Notes: generated by a model not told the origin, from the letters alone. Counted from the stretch's first letter, positions 1 to 12,225 are shown. The stretch is 64,000 nt of DNA from Tolypeutes matacus (GCA_026826555.1 JAKSZT010038599.1:2651040-2715039); one strand, 5' to 3'. Numbers and translations are program-made.

Positions 1-754
1 TGCAGAATATGGAACAACTGATCAATGATGACCAAACAAATATCATAAATCAACTTAATGAAGTGAAGGAAGAGATTAAGGATATTAAGAAGACACTGAG
101 AGAAAACAATGCAGAAATTGTATCATACATAATGGATATGACAGAGATGAATGGCATAATACAAGAAATAAAAAATACCATGGAAGCACATAACAGAAGA
201 TTTGAACAGGCAGAGGAAAGAATCAGTGATGTGGAGGACAGTACAGCTGAAATCTAACAGATAGTACAATAGATAGAAAAAATGATAGAAAAATTCCAGC
301 AGGGACTCAGGGATTTAAATGATACATGAAACACACAAACATATGCATTATAGGCATGCCAGAGGGAAGAGAGGAGAGAAAGGGGACAGAAGGTGTGTTG
401 GAGGAAATAATGACTGAAAAATTTCCCAACTTTATTGAGTGAGATAGACGTACATGTAGAGGAAGTACAGCATACCCCAAACAGTGTAAGTCCTAACGGC
501 TTACTTCAAGATATATACATGTCAAATTGTCCAATGCTCAAGACAAAGAGAGAATACTGAAAACTGCAAGAGAAAAGAGAACCATGGCATACAAGGGAGG
601 CTTGATAAGATTAAGTGCTGATTTACCATCTGAAGCCATGGAGGAAAGAAATCAGTGGTATAACATATCTAAGGTACTAAAAGATAAAACTTCCAGCCAA
701 GAATTCTTTATCCAGCAAAACTGGCATCCAAAAACAAGGGAGAGTTCAAAATAG
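1..754 (+). pseudogene. L1-A ORF1 remnant (RNA-binding protein)
   Basis: Remnant of the L1 ORF1 protein, a coiled-coil RNA chaperone that packages L1 RNA. The first open piece (9-257) is a charged, heptad-like helix of about 82 residues ending in the conserved region around EERISDVED. A frame break follows, and a second open piece (527-754) matches the C-terminal part, with the typical skeleton of tandem basic residues and FFIQQNWHPK near its end. An internal stop at 255-257 and shifts between pieces show it is not functional. The N-terminus is outside the window. Confidence 0.88.
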
Positions 755-849
755 TCACAGATAAACAAAAATCAAGGCAGTAAATCAATAAAAAACCTAC
801 ATTTCAAGAAATACCAAATGGAGTTCTCCAGGTTGAAAGGAAAAAAAAG

Positions 850-870
850 GAGAGAGAGAGAGAGAGAGAG
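850..870. repeat. (GA)n microsatellite in the L1-A ORF1-ORF2 spacer
   Basis: About ten uninterrupted GA dinucleotides after a short A-run. It lies in the spacer between ORF1 and ORF2 and probably expanded after insertion. Confidence 0.9.
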
Positions 871-1858
871 TTGTAGGAGAGTGCAAGAAAAACTACACTG
901 ATGAAAAGAGAAAATGAAACAACTTATGGTATACATAAACCAAAAGAAAATATGGCTATTCTAAATAATTCCTTGAAAGGAATAACATTGAATGATAATG
1001 GATTAAACCCACCAGTCAAAAGATACAGATTGGCATTATGGATAAGGAAATATGACCCATCTATATGCTGTCTACAAGAACCCACCTTAGACCCAGGGAT
1101 GCAAGGAGGCTGAAAGGTAATGGTTGGGAAACAATTCTACAATAACCCAAAAAGGGTGTGAATAGCTATACCAATATCAGACAAAAAAAGACTCTAAATG
1201 CAAAACTACTGTAAGCAACAATGATGGACACTATATAATAATAAAAGGAGTAATCTATCCAGAAGAAAGAACAAACATAAATATTTATGCACCTAACCAG
1301 GGCACCTCAAAATACATGAGGCAAATACTGGAAAAACTAAGTGGAGAAATAGATGCTTTACAGTTCCTAATGGGGTACTTTAACACACAATTATCACCAT
1401 TAGACAGAACATCATGAAAAAGAATCAAAAAGAAACAAAGACTTTGAATAATACATTAAAGGATCTGGACCTAATAGACATATACAGAACATTGCACTCA
1501 AATACAGCAGGATATAATTCTTCTCCACTGAACATGGATCATTCACAAGGATAGACATCATGCTAGGCCACTGAACAAAACTCAATGAATTGAGAAAGAT
1601 TGAAATTATGCAAAGTAATGTCTCTGAACACAATGGAATGAAGCTGGAAATCAGTAACAGACAGAGAACCAGATCAGGCACAAAGATATGGAAGCTGAAC
1701 AACACACTCTTGGACAAACAATAGGTCAAGGAGAAAATCACAGAAGAAATCAGTACTACCTTAAAATGAATGAAAATGACAAAACAATGTATCAAAATGT
1801 ATGGGATGTAGGAAAAGCTGTCCTGAGAGAAAAATTCATAGCTATAAATGCCTATATT

Positions 1859-1877
1859 AAAAAAAAAAAAAAAAAAA
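1859..1877 (+). repeat. Internal poly-A run in L1-A ORF2
   Basis: A run of 19 A followed by a short GA run. It lies inside ORF2 where the frame normally has Lys codons, so it is an expanded homopolymer and not an A-tail; ORF2 text continues on both sides. Confidence 0.85.
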
Positions 1878-3606
1878 GAGAGAGTTAAAATCAACACCTA
1901 ACTGCACACCTTCAGGAATTAGAAAAAGAAAAACAAACTAACCCCAATGGAAGTAGAAAGAAGAAAATAACAAAAATTAGGGCAGAACTAAATGAAATTG
2001 AATATAAAAAAGCACTAGAAAAAATAAACAAAATCAAAAGCTGGTTCTTCAGGAAGATCAATAAAATTGACAAACCCTTGGCTAGACTAACAAAGCAAAA
2101 AAGAAAGAAAATGCAAATACATAAAATAACAAGTGAGGAAAGAGATATCGCTATCAACCCCACATGGAAAAAGAGAATCACAAGAAGATATTTTGAAAAA
2201 TTATATGCCAACCAGATGGAAAATTTAGAGGAAATGGTCAAATTCCTAGAAACACACAAGCAGCCTACATTGATGAAAGAAGAAATTGATGAACTTAACA
2301 GACCAATCACAAGTAAAAAGAGATAATTAGTCATCAAAAACATTCCAAATAGAAGAGCCCAGAACCAGATGTCTTCACAGATGAATTCTACCAAAAATTC
2401 TGTAAAGAACTATCACAAGTCCTGCTTAAACTCTTCAAAAAATAGAAGTGGAGGGAACATTGCCTAACTCATTCTATGATGCCAACACCACCCTAATATC
2501 AAAGCCAAACAAAGACACCACAAGGAAAGAAAAATATAGACCAATCTCTCTAATGAACTTAGTTGCTAAAATCCTCAGCAAAATATTTGCTAATCATATT
2601 CAACAACACATCAAATGAATTGTACACCATGACCCAGTGGGTTTCATCCCTGGTATGCAAAGATGGTTCAACATAAGAAAATCAATCAATACAACACAGC
2701 ACATAAACAGATTGAAAGAAAAAAATAAAATAATTATCTCAACAGATGCAGAAAAAGCATTCAAGAAAATACAACACCCTTTCCTGATAAAATCACTGCA
2801 AAAGATAGGAATAGAAGGAAACTTCATCAAGATAAAGGGTATATATGAAAAACTTAGAGCTAACATCATATTTGATGGAGAAATCCTAAAAGCTTTCCCT
2901 CTAAGATTGGGAATGAGACAAGGCTGCCCGCTTTCATGTGTCCTGTCTAACATTGTGTTAGAAGTACTTGCTTGAGCACCTAGAGAAGAAAAAGATAAAA
3001 GGCATTGAAATAGGAAAGGAAGATGTAAAAAATTTCACTATTTGCAGATGACTTGATCCTGAGAAATCTACAACAAAGCTTCTAGAGCTTATAAATGAGT
3101 TCAATAAAGTCACAAGTTATAAGATCAATGTGCAAAATCAGTAGCATTTCTATATACTAATAATGAGCAATCTGAGGAGGAAATAAAGAAAAAAATCCCA
3201 TTTATAATAGCAACTAAAAGAATTAAATACCTAGGAATAAATTTAACTATAGATGTAAATGACTTATATGAAAAAAATCTACACTGTTAAAGGAAATCAA
3301 AGAAGACTTAAATAAATGGAAAAATATTTGCTGTTCATTGATAAGAAGACTAAGCACCATTAAGATGTCTATCCTACCCAAACTGATCTACAGATTTAAC
3401 ACAATCCTAATAAAAATCACATTTTTACTGTATTGGAAAAACTAACTATGAAAATTATCTGGAAAGGCAAGAGGCCCCAAATATCCAAAGACATATTGAA
3501 AAGGAAACATGAAATTGGAGGGATCACACTACCTGATTTTAAAACATACCACAAAGCTACAGTGGTCAAAACTGCATGGTATTGGCACACGGATACACAC
3601 ACTGAC

Positions 3607-4225
3607 TGTAGCTGTTTGGCAGTTTGATGTAATTATGTATTCCAAAAATATATATATTGGATTATACTTGCAAACTCGTCTGTTAATCTGGGCATGATTA
3701 AGGTATGATGAGGGCATTGACTGGGCAATGTCACTAGGGTGTTAAGCCCCACCCCTTGGTGGGTGGGGTCTCCAAGATAAAAGACACGGCAAAGGACAGT
3801 GTTGGAACAGTTCTGACGTTGGAGTCTTGAGCTTGAGCCCCAGGAAGTAAGAGAGTTTGGTAGTGAGGAAGAAGAGAAGGCCCTGGGATAGAGACAAGCC
3901 ATTTGCCTGAGAGTTCACAGCTGGCCTTGTGGAGAGAAGCAAAGCCTAGAGAGCCTCATACCCTACAGCTGACCTTGCGGAGGCAACAGAGGAGCTAAGC
4001 CCAGAGAGAAACGCAGCCCCAGGAAGAAAGAAATCCAAGAAGCCTGAACCCTGGCAAACGTCGGCAGCTGTCTTGCTCCAACACGTGGCAATGGACTTTG
4101 GTGAGGGAAATAACTTAGGCTTTATGTCCTGGTAACTGTGGACTTCTACCCCAAATAAATACCCTTTATAAAAATCAACCAATTTCTGGTATTTTGCATC
4201 AGCACCCCTTTGGCTGACTAATACA
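3607..4225 (+). mobile_element. Solo LTR, MaLR/ERVL-like, inserted in L1-A ORF2
   Basis: A 619-bp element that starts TG and ends CA and is flanked by the perfect 5-bp duplication CTGAC (3602-3606 and 4226-4230). L1 ORF2 text is continuous if the element and one duplication are removed. A TATA-like GATAAAAG lies at 3776-3783 and a poly-A signal AATAAA at 4154-4159, in LTR order. The 5-bp duplication and the 3' end resembling GACTAATACA fit the ERVL/MaLR group. The same family recurs at 58482-59014 (+) and about 59455-60041 (-). No internal region is present, so it is a solo LTR, presumably left by recombination. Confidence 0.9.
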
Positions 4226-4447
4226 CTGACCAATGGAACTGCATTGAGAGTTCTGATACAGATCCTTGTATATATAATCATCTGATATTAGAGAAGGCTA
4301 CCAAGCCCATTTAACTGGAAGAGAATGGCCTCTTTGACAAATAGTGCTTGGAGAACTGGATAACCATATCTAAAACAATGAGAGTCACACCACCTCACAC
4401 TTTATACAAAAATTAACTCAAGATGGATCAAAGATCTAAATAAAAAG

Positions 4448-4803
4448 AGCCATTTGTATTTCTTCTTTGGAAAAGTGTCTATTCAAATCACTTACCCATT
4501 TTTTAAATGGATTGTTTGTCTTTTTATTTTTGAGATGTAGGATTTCTTAATATATGCAGGATTTTAGGCCCATATAAAGTATATGTTTACCAAATATTTT
4601 CTCCCATTGAGTAGGCTGCATTTTCACTTTCTTGACTAACTCCTTTGAGGTGTAAAAGATTTCTTTTGAATTTTAAGGAGTTCCCATTTATCTATTTTTT
4701 CTTTTCCTGCTTGTGCTTTGGGTGTGAAGTTCATGAAACCATTTCCTATTATAAGATTCTATAGATGTTTCCCTACATTATCTTCCAAGGTATTTCTGGT
4801 GTT
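4448..4803 (-). mobile_element. Inverted continuation of L1-A ORF2
   Basis: Read on the minus strand this is late L1 ORF2: from the EDNVGKHL region at 4803 to the [11 protein letters not shown] region at 4450. In L1 coordinates this is the stretch that directly follows the plus-strand part ending at 4447. The simplest reading is a local inversion of L1-A, not a second independent element. Element X starts immediately beyond 4803. Confidence 0.8.
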
Positions 4804-7271
4804 GGATGTGGAGGTATTCGGGACAGGGTGCACCTGGGGCAGGCTTCTAGGGAGTGAGTAAGTGTTCAGCTTGAAATAGTGTATTATATCAGTGGGTGGA
4901 GACCTATATAATGAGTGAAAAGGTGGTATAGTCCCAACCTGGGGAGGCCCACTATGTTCTCAAATAAAAGGGTGAGAGTCTCTTGAGATCATGCGCTGTG
5001 CCCATTAGGGGAGGACAGACCACTGTGTTAAGTCCTCAGTGTTGCTGCAAGTAACTATGAATCTTGCCCTTCAAGGAATGAAGCCTGGTGGTTGCCATGG
5101 GTCCTGAGGGAAGAATAGATGGAACAGGGGGCATTTTGAGGGCACTGAAAATGCTGTACATGATCTTGCTATGATGGACACAAGCCATGTTAAATTACAT
5201 CAAAACTTATAAAAGTGTTTGGTATAAAATGTAAAACATAATATAAACCACTGACCATGGTTGGTAGCTATGATACAATATTTGTACATCAGCTGTAACA
5301 AATGTACCATCCACATATAAAATGTTATTAATAGGGGAAGGGGGGAAAGCAGGAGGATGTTGGGCATATGGGAGTTCCCTATATTCAGTATGTGACTTTT
5401 CTGTAACTTAAAACTTCTTTGAAGGCAAAATGAAAAAAATAAGACACTGGGGGAACAAACAGAAGAAAATGTCACTATACATATAAGACAACAGATCTTA
5501 CAGTGAAGAAAGGCAAAATGTCAAAAAAAGTTTTTCTAATATTTTTTCACTAGTTTCTATTAGACTAAATTTTTAAAAAATTGTTTTTTGTGTGTTTTAT
5601 TTCTTATTTTAAAAACTGTTATTATTATTTCATTTTCTTATTTATTGTATTTGGCTATTTCATTGGCTTCATTTTTGAAGAAGTTTTGGATCACAGAAAG
5701 GTTTCAACTGTGGCAGGGGAGGATCATTGGTGTAGGATGTCAATGATGGGGATACATGGGAGGAAGCTCATCCTCGCATACATATTAGGCATATAAATGT
5801 GTTCAAATGTTCATGGGCCATTGTCACAGTGGGTGGAGATTCACGCAATAACTGAGGGAATATCAAATTCCCATCCTGGGGAGATCTGCCACATTCTCTG
5901 ATTGAACACCAAGAATCCCCTGAGTACAGGGGCCATGACTAGTGAAGGATGATGGTCCATTGATGGGCCTTTGATATTGATGACTGGACTTATGAACCTT
6001 TACTCCTGAAATGAAAACTTAGCCTAGTATTATAGGGTGCCAAAGAGTTACCTCCTGAGAGCCTCCTTGTTGCTCAAATGTGGCCTTTCTCCAAGCCAAA
6101 CTCAGCATTTAAATACATCACCTTCCCCCATGGGGCATGACCCCTGGTGTTAAGCCTTCCTGGTACCTAAGGTTTACTACCAAGCACCAATTAGCTATGC
6201 AATTGGAAGAAGACCTTGACCAAAATGGGGAAAAGGTAAAGACAAAAGTGAGTTTGTATGGCTAAGAGACTTCAAAGTGAGAGGAGAAGTCATTCCAGAG
6301 GTTATGCATATGCACATCTCAGCAGGATCTCATTGACAGACAAGGTAGACTCTATCCCTCAGGGGCTCCTGAGGGCTTTGGAGACATCCAGACACTACAG
6401 TCAGGGCACATAGCTCAGGAGTTAGGTGCCTTGCCAGTAGGCCTTACTTTGGAATTTATGTTCCCCAGGGTGACGGAGTTGGACTTAGTTGTGGTTTCCC
6501 TACACATGGCTCTTCTGTTCTTCTATTTGAGCCTATAATTAGTACTAGAGTTGTTAGGTACACATCAAAGAGACTTAAATCTTTGGGCTATCCATGTGCC
6601 ATGTGGGCCTTGAATCTTGTAGAATTGCAATACCTACTCTCCAGTTCATTGGTCTCACCCAGGATAATTAACAAGGAGGTGATGATGGACAACTACCATA
6701 ACAAGGAACCAAGAGACTCTACAGCTGCAAGTAAGAGAGTCCCATCCATCGGCCCTAATGGATTGCAGTCCCCTCTCAATTAGAGGTGGATTGGCCATCA
6801 CCAACCCAGAATCCTTAGGATTGGGGAATGAACTATAGATTAAAGTAGACTTACCGGTATTCTACTATAGACTTATTGTGATTCTACCAATGGAAGAAAT
6901 TATATCATTGATGTGGAAGCAGTGACCACTGGAGGTTCTGAGGGCAGGGAGAGGGAAAACAAGTGCAATGCAGTGGCATTTTCGAGACGTGGGCATTGTC
7001 CTGGTTGACATTGCAATGACAGATACAGGCCACTATTTATCTTGCCGTAACCTACAGAATTGGGTGGAAGAGAGTGTAAACTACAAGGTAAATTTAATCC
7101 ATGCTGAGTGGCAATGCTCTAAAATGTGTTCATCAATTGCAATGAATGTACCACACTAATGAAGGGTGTTACTAATGTGGGAAAATGTGGGAAGTGTGGG
7201 GAACGGGGCATATGGGAATCCCCTACATTTTTAATTAACATTTATGTAACCTAAGTATCTTTAAAAAAAAA
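4804..7271 (+). mobile_element. Composite element X, copy 1 (units A + B)
   Basis: Unclassified interspersed repeat with an A-rich 3' end and no long ORF. Unit A (4804-5440) and unit B (about 5640-7271) are diverged versions of the same sequence. Both contain a CAGTGGGTGGAGA block (near 4892 and 5828), a CCTGGGGAG block, and a common 3' domain ending in the GGGCATATGGGA block plus an A-run. Unit B carries about 900 extra bases in the middle. A linker beginning TAAGACACTGG (5442 on) joins them. The same A-linker-B order is seen at 55.4-58.1 kb. Copy 1 starts at a point matching about 55610 of that copy, i.e. it is 5'-truncated as LINE copies are. Its 3' domain resembles L1-type 3'UTR blocks elsewhere in the window, so it may be L1-mobilised. 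Confidence 0.75.
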
Positions 7272-7583
7272 TAGGTGTAATATAGTGGCATTTTGAGGAC
7301 ATTGGGATTGTCCTGTATGATATTGTAGTGATGGGTATAGGCCATTATATATCTCATTAGAACTTACAAAAATGTGTGGGAGAGGGTTTAAACTATAATG
7401 TAAACTATAATACACATTTAGTGGCAATATCCAATATGTGTTCATCAATTTTACCATATGTACCACACTAATGAAGGATGTTGTTAATTTGGGAAGTATG
7501 GGAAGAGTAGGGAGCAGCACATATGGGAATCCTCTCTATTTTTAAAGTAACATTTATGTAATCTAAGTATCTTTTTAAAAAAA
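7272..7583 (+). repeat. Extra 3' unit of X in tandem
   Basis: After the first A-run of copy 1 the last roughly 300 bases of unit B are repeated: the gap-free blocks around GTAAACTATAAT, ACCACACTAATGAAGGATG and CATATGGGAATCC recur, again ending in an A-run. It may be a tandem duplication or a second short insertion at the A-tail of the first. Confidence 0.8.
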
Positions 7584-7743
7584 TGAGAAGTGGTACTGTT
7601 TTGTAAGCATTCCCTATAGAAAGGAATGCATTCCTTTAGTTTATAATAAATTTATAAAACACAGATTCTGGCTATTCAAGATCTCAAAGGAGTTAAGAAA
7701 CAAAACAAAGAGAAAAAAAAAAGCCACGCAAATCCTCTGTCCC

Positions 7744-9790
7744 AGATCACAAGATTTTAGATTCTAACATTCCAAGCAGAATTAACACCAATCCAGCTCA
7801 AACTCTTGAAAAAAATGAAAGAGAAGAGATAACTCCCTAATTCATTCTATGAGGCCAAAATCACCCTAATACTAAAGTCAGATAAAAATATATGAAGAAA
7901 AGAAAATTACAGACTAATATATCTCATAAATATAGATGGAAAAATGCTCAACAAAATGCTAGCATACCAAATCCAACCAGACATTAGAAGAAATATATAC
8001 TATTATCAAGTGGGATTTATCCAAGTTATGCAAGGGTGCTTCAGCATAGGAAAGTCAATCACTTTATTACATAATATTAACAGAATGAAGGAAAAAACAA
8101 ACACATGATCATCTCAATTGATGCAGAAAAGGCATTTGACAAAATCCAGCACAACTTCTTGATAGAAAACACTCAATAAACTAGGAAAGAGAAAACTTAA
8201 TTTCTTCAACATTATAAATGGTGTATATGAAAACCCACAGCTAACATCATAATGAATGGTATAAGACTGAAAGGTTTCCCCCTAACATGAAGAAGAAGAA
8301 AAGGATGCCCATTGTTGCCACTGTTATTCAACATCATTGGAATTTAGGCAAGAAAATAAATAAAAGCCATCAAATTGGCAAGGAAAATTTGAAACTTTCC
8401 CTATTTAGAGATGGCATGATTCTATATTTTAAAAATTCTGAAAATTAACAACAAAGCCACCAAAGCTAATAAGGAAATTCAGGAAAGTGATAAACTACAA
8501 TATTAACATACAAAAAATCAGTAGTATTTCTATAAACTAGTAATGAAAAATCTAAAGAAGAAATCAAGAAGAAAATGAATTAACAATAGCACATCAAGGA
8601 ATAAATTTAAACAAGGATGTAAAGAGCTCATACATGGAAAACCACAAAATAATTCTGAAAGAAATCAAAAGCAAAATAAATAAGTCAAAGGAAATACTGC
8701 ATTCATGGATTAGAAGGCTAAATATGGTTAAGATGTCAATTCTACCTAAAGTGATTTGCAGATTCAACACAATCCAAATCAGAAGTCCAACACCTTTCTT
8801 TGCAGAAATAGATAAGTCAATCACCAAATTGAAATTAATGGGTAAGGGACTCTGTAAAACCAAAACCTTCTTGAAAAAGAAGAAATATTCAATGAGAAAA
8901 GAATAGTCTCTTTAACACATGGTCCTGGCATAAATCAATTAAATTTGGCCAAAGACTTAAATAAAAGAACCCAAACAATAAAACTCTTGAAAAAAACATA
9001 GAGAGACATCTTCAGAACACAGTGTTAGGCAATGGATTCTGAGACTTTATACCCAAACCACAAGCAAAACAGAAGAAAAATATAAATAAAAGGGACCTCA
9101 TTAAAATTAAAATATTTTGTACATCAAATGACTATCATGAAAGTGAAAAGACAACCTATTCAATGGGAGAAAATATTTGGAAACCACATATCCAAAACAG
9201 TGTTTAATATCCAGAATATAAAAAAGAAATCTGGTAATTCAACAACAAAAGAACAAACAACCCAATTTAAAAACGGGAAAAAGACTTGAATAGACATTTC
9301 TCCAAAGAAGATATAGAAATGGCCAAAAGCACATGAAAAGATGTTCTACATCATTAGCTTTAAGGGAAATGCAAATCAAAAACACAATGAGATGCTATCT
9401 CAAACCCACCAGAATGTCTACTATTTAAAAAACTGAAAATTACAATCATAGGAGAGGATATGGAGATATAGCAACACTCATTCATTATTGGTGGGAATTT
9501 AAAATGGCACAGTCACTGTGGAAGTTAGTTTGACAATTCCTCAGAAACTTAAATATAGACGTACCCTTTGATCCAGCAATCCCACTTCTAGGTATATATC
9601 TAAAAGAAGTGAACTAAGACTTAAACAGATATTTGTGCACAGATGTTCATAGCATCATTATTCACAATTGCTAAAAGGAAGCAACTCAAGTGTCCATCAA
9701 TAAATGAAAGGATAAACAAAACGTGGTATATGCATACTAAGGAATATTACTTAGCCATGAAAAATAGTGAAGACTGATATATGCTAAAAC
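7744..9790 (+). pseudogene. L1-B ORF2 C-terminal half
   Basis: Reverse-transcriptase domain onward of an L1 ORF2. The [13 protein letters not shown] region lies near 8114 and the RT active-site box at 8404-8415 reads FRDG in place of FADD, so two of four residues have changed. The late domain (near 9180-9400) and the WWECK-like Cys region to 9790 are recognisable but full of stops. One open piece of 90 codons (8634-8906) is an ordinary ORF2 fragment. Confidence 0.88.
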
Positions 9791-9841
9791 ATGGATAAAC
9801 CTTTTAGACATCATGTTTAGTAAAATAAACCAGGCACAAAA

Positions 9842-10297
9842 TGACACCAACACATGCTCAGTGGTCATTTCCCAGCCCTTCCTATTCACCCCTCTACCTT
9901 CTTTTCTATTGTCTCAATGTGTTTCCATTCTGCAGCCTGGGGAACATGCTAGGTCTAAGAAAAGGGGTGACCATGTCTTGAACACAGAAATGAGAAGCAA
10001 GCAGCCCCAGGTGCTGATCACAGTGGGAAATCTCAGTAGCAGTCTCCCCACCTGTGTCATATAAATACTCCACCCTTGGAGAACAAATTTATCTCTCCTC
10101 TCCAATATGAAGTAAACCATGTGGAGCTTCCATCTACCAACCCAGACCTGAGCAGTTTAGCCTCTCCAGGATAGGATCTCTTCCCTTGCTCTTTTGCATA
10201 CTGTGCATTATAAATAATAAAACAGTCATTTGCTGAAAGTCTTTGTTGTGTCTGATCCTAAGTTCTCACAATACACTGTGTAAAAACTCTCTCCACA
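9842..10297 (+). mobile_element. Solo LTR of the same family as the 29 kb retrovirus
   Basis: Matches the LTR at 28852-29360 over most of its length: a GTTTCCATTC block, a TATA box ATATAAATA at 10059-10067, a poly-A signal at 10216-10221 followed by AGTCATTTGCTGAAAGT, and a CTCTCTCCACA end. The first 60 or so bases of the 29 kb copy have no clear match here, and I could not define a clean target duplication. It lies between the L1-B coding end and its 3'UTR. Confidence 0.8.
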
Positions 10298-10556
10298 CTT
10301 AAGAACTCTCTATATTAGAGTCAAAACTAGATTAAAGTTTTCCATGGTCCAGGGTGGGATAGGGAATGGGAAGTTAATGTTTAATTGATACAGAATTTCT
10401 GTTTGAGGTGACAGAAAGATTTTGGTAATGGATAGTGGTGGTGATAGTACAACTTTGTGAATGTAAATAACACCACTGAGTTGTATATGCGAAAGTGGTA
10501 AAAAAAAAAGGGAAATTTTAAATTGTAAGTTTGTTAACAGAACAAAAATTTTTAAA

Positions 10557-10775
10557 AAATAGAACTGAACGATTGAAACAGTGAACGCTAAAGTAAACTA
10601 TAAATTACATATAATTACATATAATTGATACTATAATTATAATAATATTGTTTCATCAATTTAACAAAATACTACACTATTGCAAAGTGTTACTAATAGG
10701 AAAATTGTGTGTGGGAGGGCTTTAGTAATTCCATAATTTCTGCTTCATTTTTCTGTAAACATATATCTCTAATTA
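10557..10775 (+). repeat. Diverged X-type 3' fragment
   Basis: Contains, in the right order, degenerate forms of the X 3' domain: AAACTATAA, then TTTCATCAATTTAACAAA, a CTACACTATTG block, GTTACTAATAGG and TTTCTGTAA. It directly follows the L1-B tail. Old and only partly alignable by eye. Confidence 0.55.
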
Positions 10776-11615
10776 AATTAATACATTTAATTAAATTTAC
10801 ACACAAATATAATTGTTTATGTTGCTGAAGTAAATTTTAATCCAGTAAACTGGTTGAATGTAGTCTAACTGCTAGAGTATACATGAGCACATTTTAATCC
10901 ATTATAATTCAATTGTTCTAGGTTATCTGAGTTTTGTGATTTTAGTATTCGGTAGTGCAGTTAGAAACATGAATAATGGAACTCCATGCAATATGCTCAA
11001 AATTCACATTTACTAGGCTTTTAACTTTATATTTGTAATTGAAATGCTTTATTTAATATATACTTAAGAGTTTTCATGTTTTCTCCACTAGGGAACATAA
11101 ATGCCATGATGCCACTTTTTGACAGATGTACTTCTGTTATTAATGAATAATTTGAAAGATATTTCCATTTTAATATTTTGCCTTCATGTTCTAAGATTTC
11201 TTTTATTTTCCCCAGTTCAATTTTTTTTCCAAAATTTGACTAAAACCAAATGTTTGCTTTAAAAAGAAAATTTAAAGCAAAACAGGCAAAATCTAGCTAT
11301 ATCCAATATTTTGAATATTTGCTACTACATTCTGTATAATCCTAAGACTAGGAAGTATCCATTCCTTGTATTAGACTGTAATGTGTACATGTAGGTTACA
11401 TGTAATTTTCTATCATAATGTTGTAGAATGTAGAAAGAATACATACTGTTCAGTGAGAGTAAATTGATCAAATTTCTTCTTTGACACTTTGATTCTAAGA
11501 GTTAAAAAAATATGTTTGTTTTTCTGAAATGGTCCTGATCTGTTAAATTAGGCTAGTAATGCCACTCACAAAGGGGATTTATTAATATGGTAGGAATATT
11601 TCAAGTGTATCAAAT
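10776..11615. other. No recognisable feature
   Basis: AT-rich unique-looking sequence. I see no ORF of note, repeat family or RNA gene. Confidence 0.5.
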
Positions 11616-12225
11616 TGTTAGTTATTTTAGTTTGTCAAAGGGCTACCAATGCAAAATACCAGAAATAGGTTGGATTTATAAGGGAAATTTATTAGGGGTA
11701 AAGCTCACAGTCCTGAGGCTGTGAAATGTACAAATCAAGGTAGCATCAGAGATGCTTTCTCACCAAAGTAAGCTATTGTTCATCCTGTTGTCTGGCCTTG
11801 TGATGAAGCAAGATGGCCACCTATCTCTGCCTGGTCTCTGCCTTCCCCTCCAGTATTTACTGTCTTCTGGAGCTCAGCTGTGGGCAACCAGACACAGGGC
11901 TTGTCTCTTTCTGGGCCTCCTCTGTCAGTCTCTTGGGTTTTCTCTACCTTTCTGCAGCTGTAGGTGAACCTGAGTTCCTCTTTCACATGGCCAAATCAAA
12001 TATGGCAGAGCTCCCTTTTCCTGTGTCTCTCCGTGTGTATGTCTCTGTTTATATCAGACCCAGCAAGAAGGTGGAGACTCAAACTGAGTCGTGCTTCACT
12101 GACATAGTCCAATCAAAAGTCCTAAAGAGAACTTATCAAGAAATCTAATCAAATATTCCATCAAGTGAATTTAATGCAATCAAAGGATATCATACCATGG
12201 GAAAAGTTTAGTTTAAGAATGTAAT
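11616..12225 (-). mobile_element. MaLR-like LTR, minus strand
   Basis: Read on the minus strand it has the MaLR layout: a 5' part with the TTTGATTGCATTAA block, a central purine-rich part, an AATAAATTT-like poly-A region and a 3' end in the CTTTGACAAACTAA style near 11630. Related to the LTRs at 12649 and 29378. The 5' end near 12225 is approximate and no target duplication was found. Short open frames here are chance. Confidence 0.75.

Larger units (their letters stand above)
1..4447 (+). mobile_element. LINE-1 copy L1-A (window-truncated at left)
   Basis: Non-LTR retrotransposon lying in sense orientation. The window opens inside ORF1; the ORF1-ORF2 spacer and most of ORF2 follow in the usual order. 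Stops and frameshifts are frequent, so it is a dead copy. A solo LTR splits ORF2 at 3607-4225 and the ORF2 text resumes directly after it. The copy has no 3'UTR or A-tail: at 4447 the plus-strand ORF2 text stops and the next ORF2 stretch appears inverted. The left end lies outside the window. Confidence 0.95.
901..4447 (+). pseudogene. L1-A ORF2 remnant (endonuclease / reverse transcriptase)
   Basis: Remnant of the L1 ORF2 protein that nicks the target and reverse-transcribes L1 RNA. The endonuclease part is recognisable from about 960 (the ITLNDNGLN region, then the INIYAPNQGTS region near 1280) and the RT part from about 2200 to 3560. In the RT part, [16 protein letters not shown] lies near 2740 and RQGCPLS near 2920. 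The catalytic FADD box is intact at 3041-3052. Many stops and shifts break the frame, an A-run sits at 1859-1877, and an LTR interrupts the gene at 3607-4225. The last plus-strand codons lie at about 4440 and the Cys-rich C-terminus is missing. Confidence 0.93.
7744..10556 (+). mobile_element. LINE-1 copy L1-B, 5'-truncated
   Basis: Sense-orientation L1 that begins in the RT domain of ORF2 and runs through the C-terminus into a 3'UTR (10298-10556) ending in an A-rich stretch. The 3'UTR has the typical block around TTGTGAATGTAAATAACACC, then GTGGTAAAAAAAAAAG. It is interrupted by an ERV-type LTR at 9842-10297. The start at about 7744 is uncertain by some tens of bases. The 5' truncation is the normal outcome of L1 insertion. 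Confidence 0.92.

Noticed and set aside
1412..2394. Two minus-strand frames of about 160 codons rich in Phe, Leu and Ser
   Set aside because: They are antisense shadows of L1-A ORF2. Long hydrophobic antisense frames are typical of A-rich L1 coding sequence.
4448..4803. Classical L1 twin-priming inversion
   Set aside because: Twin-priming inverts the 5' part and leaves the 3' part straight with a tail. Here the distal segment is inverted and the tail is missing.
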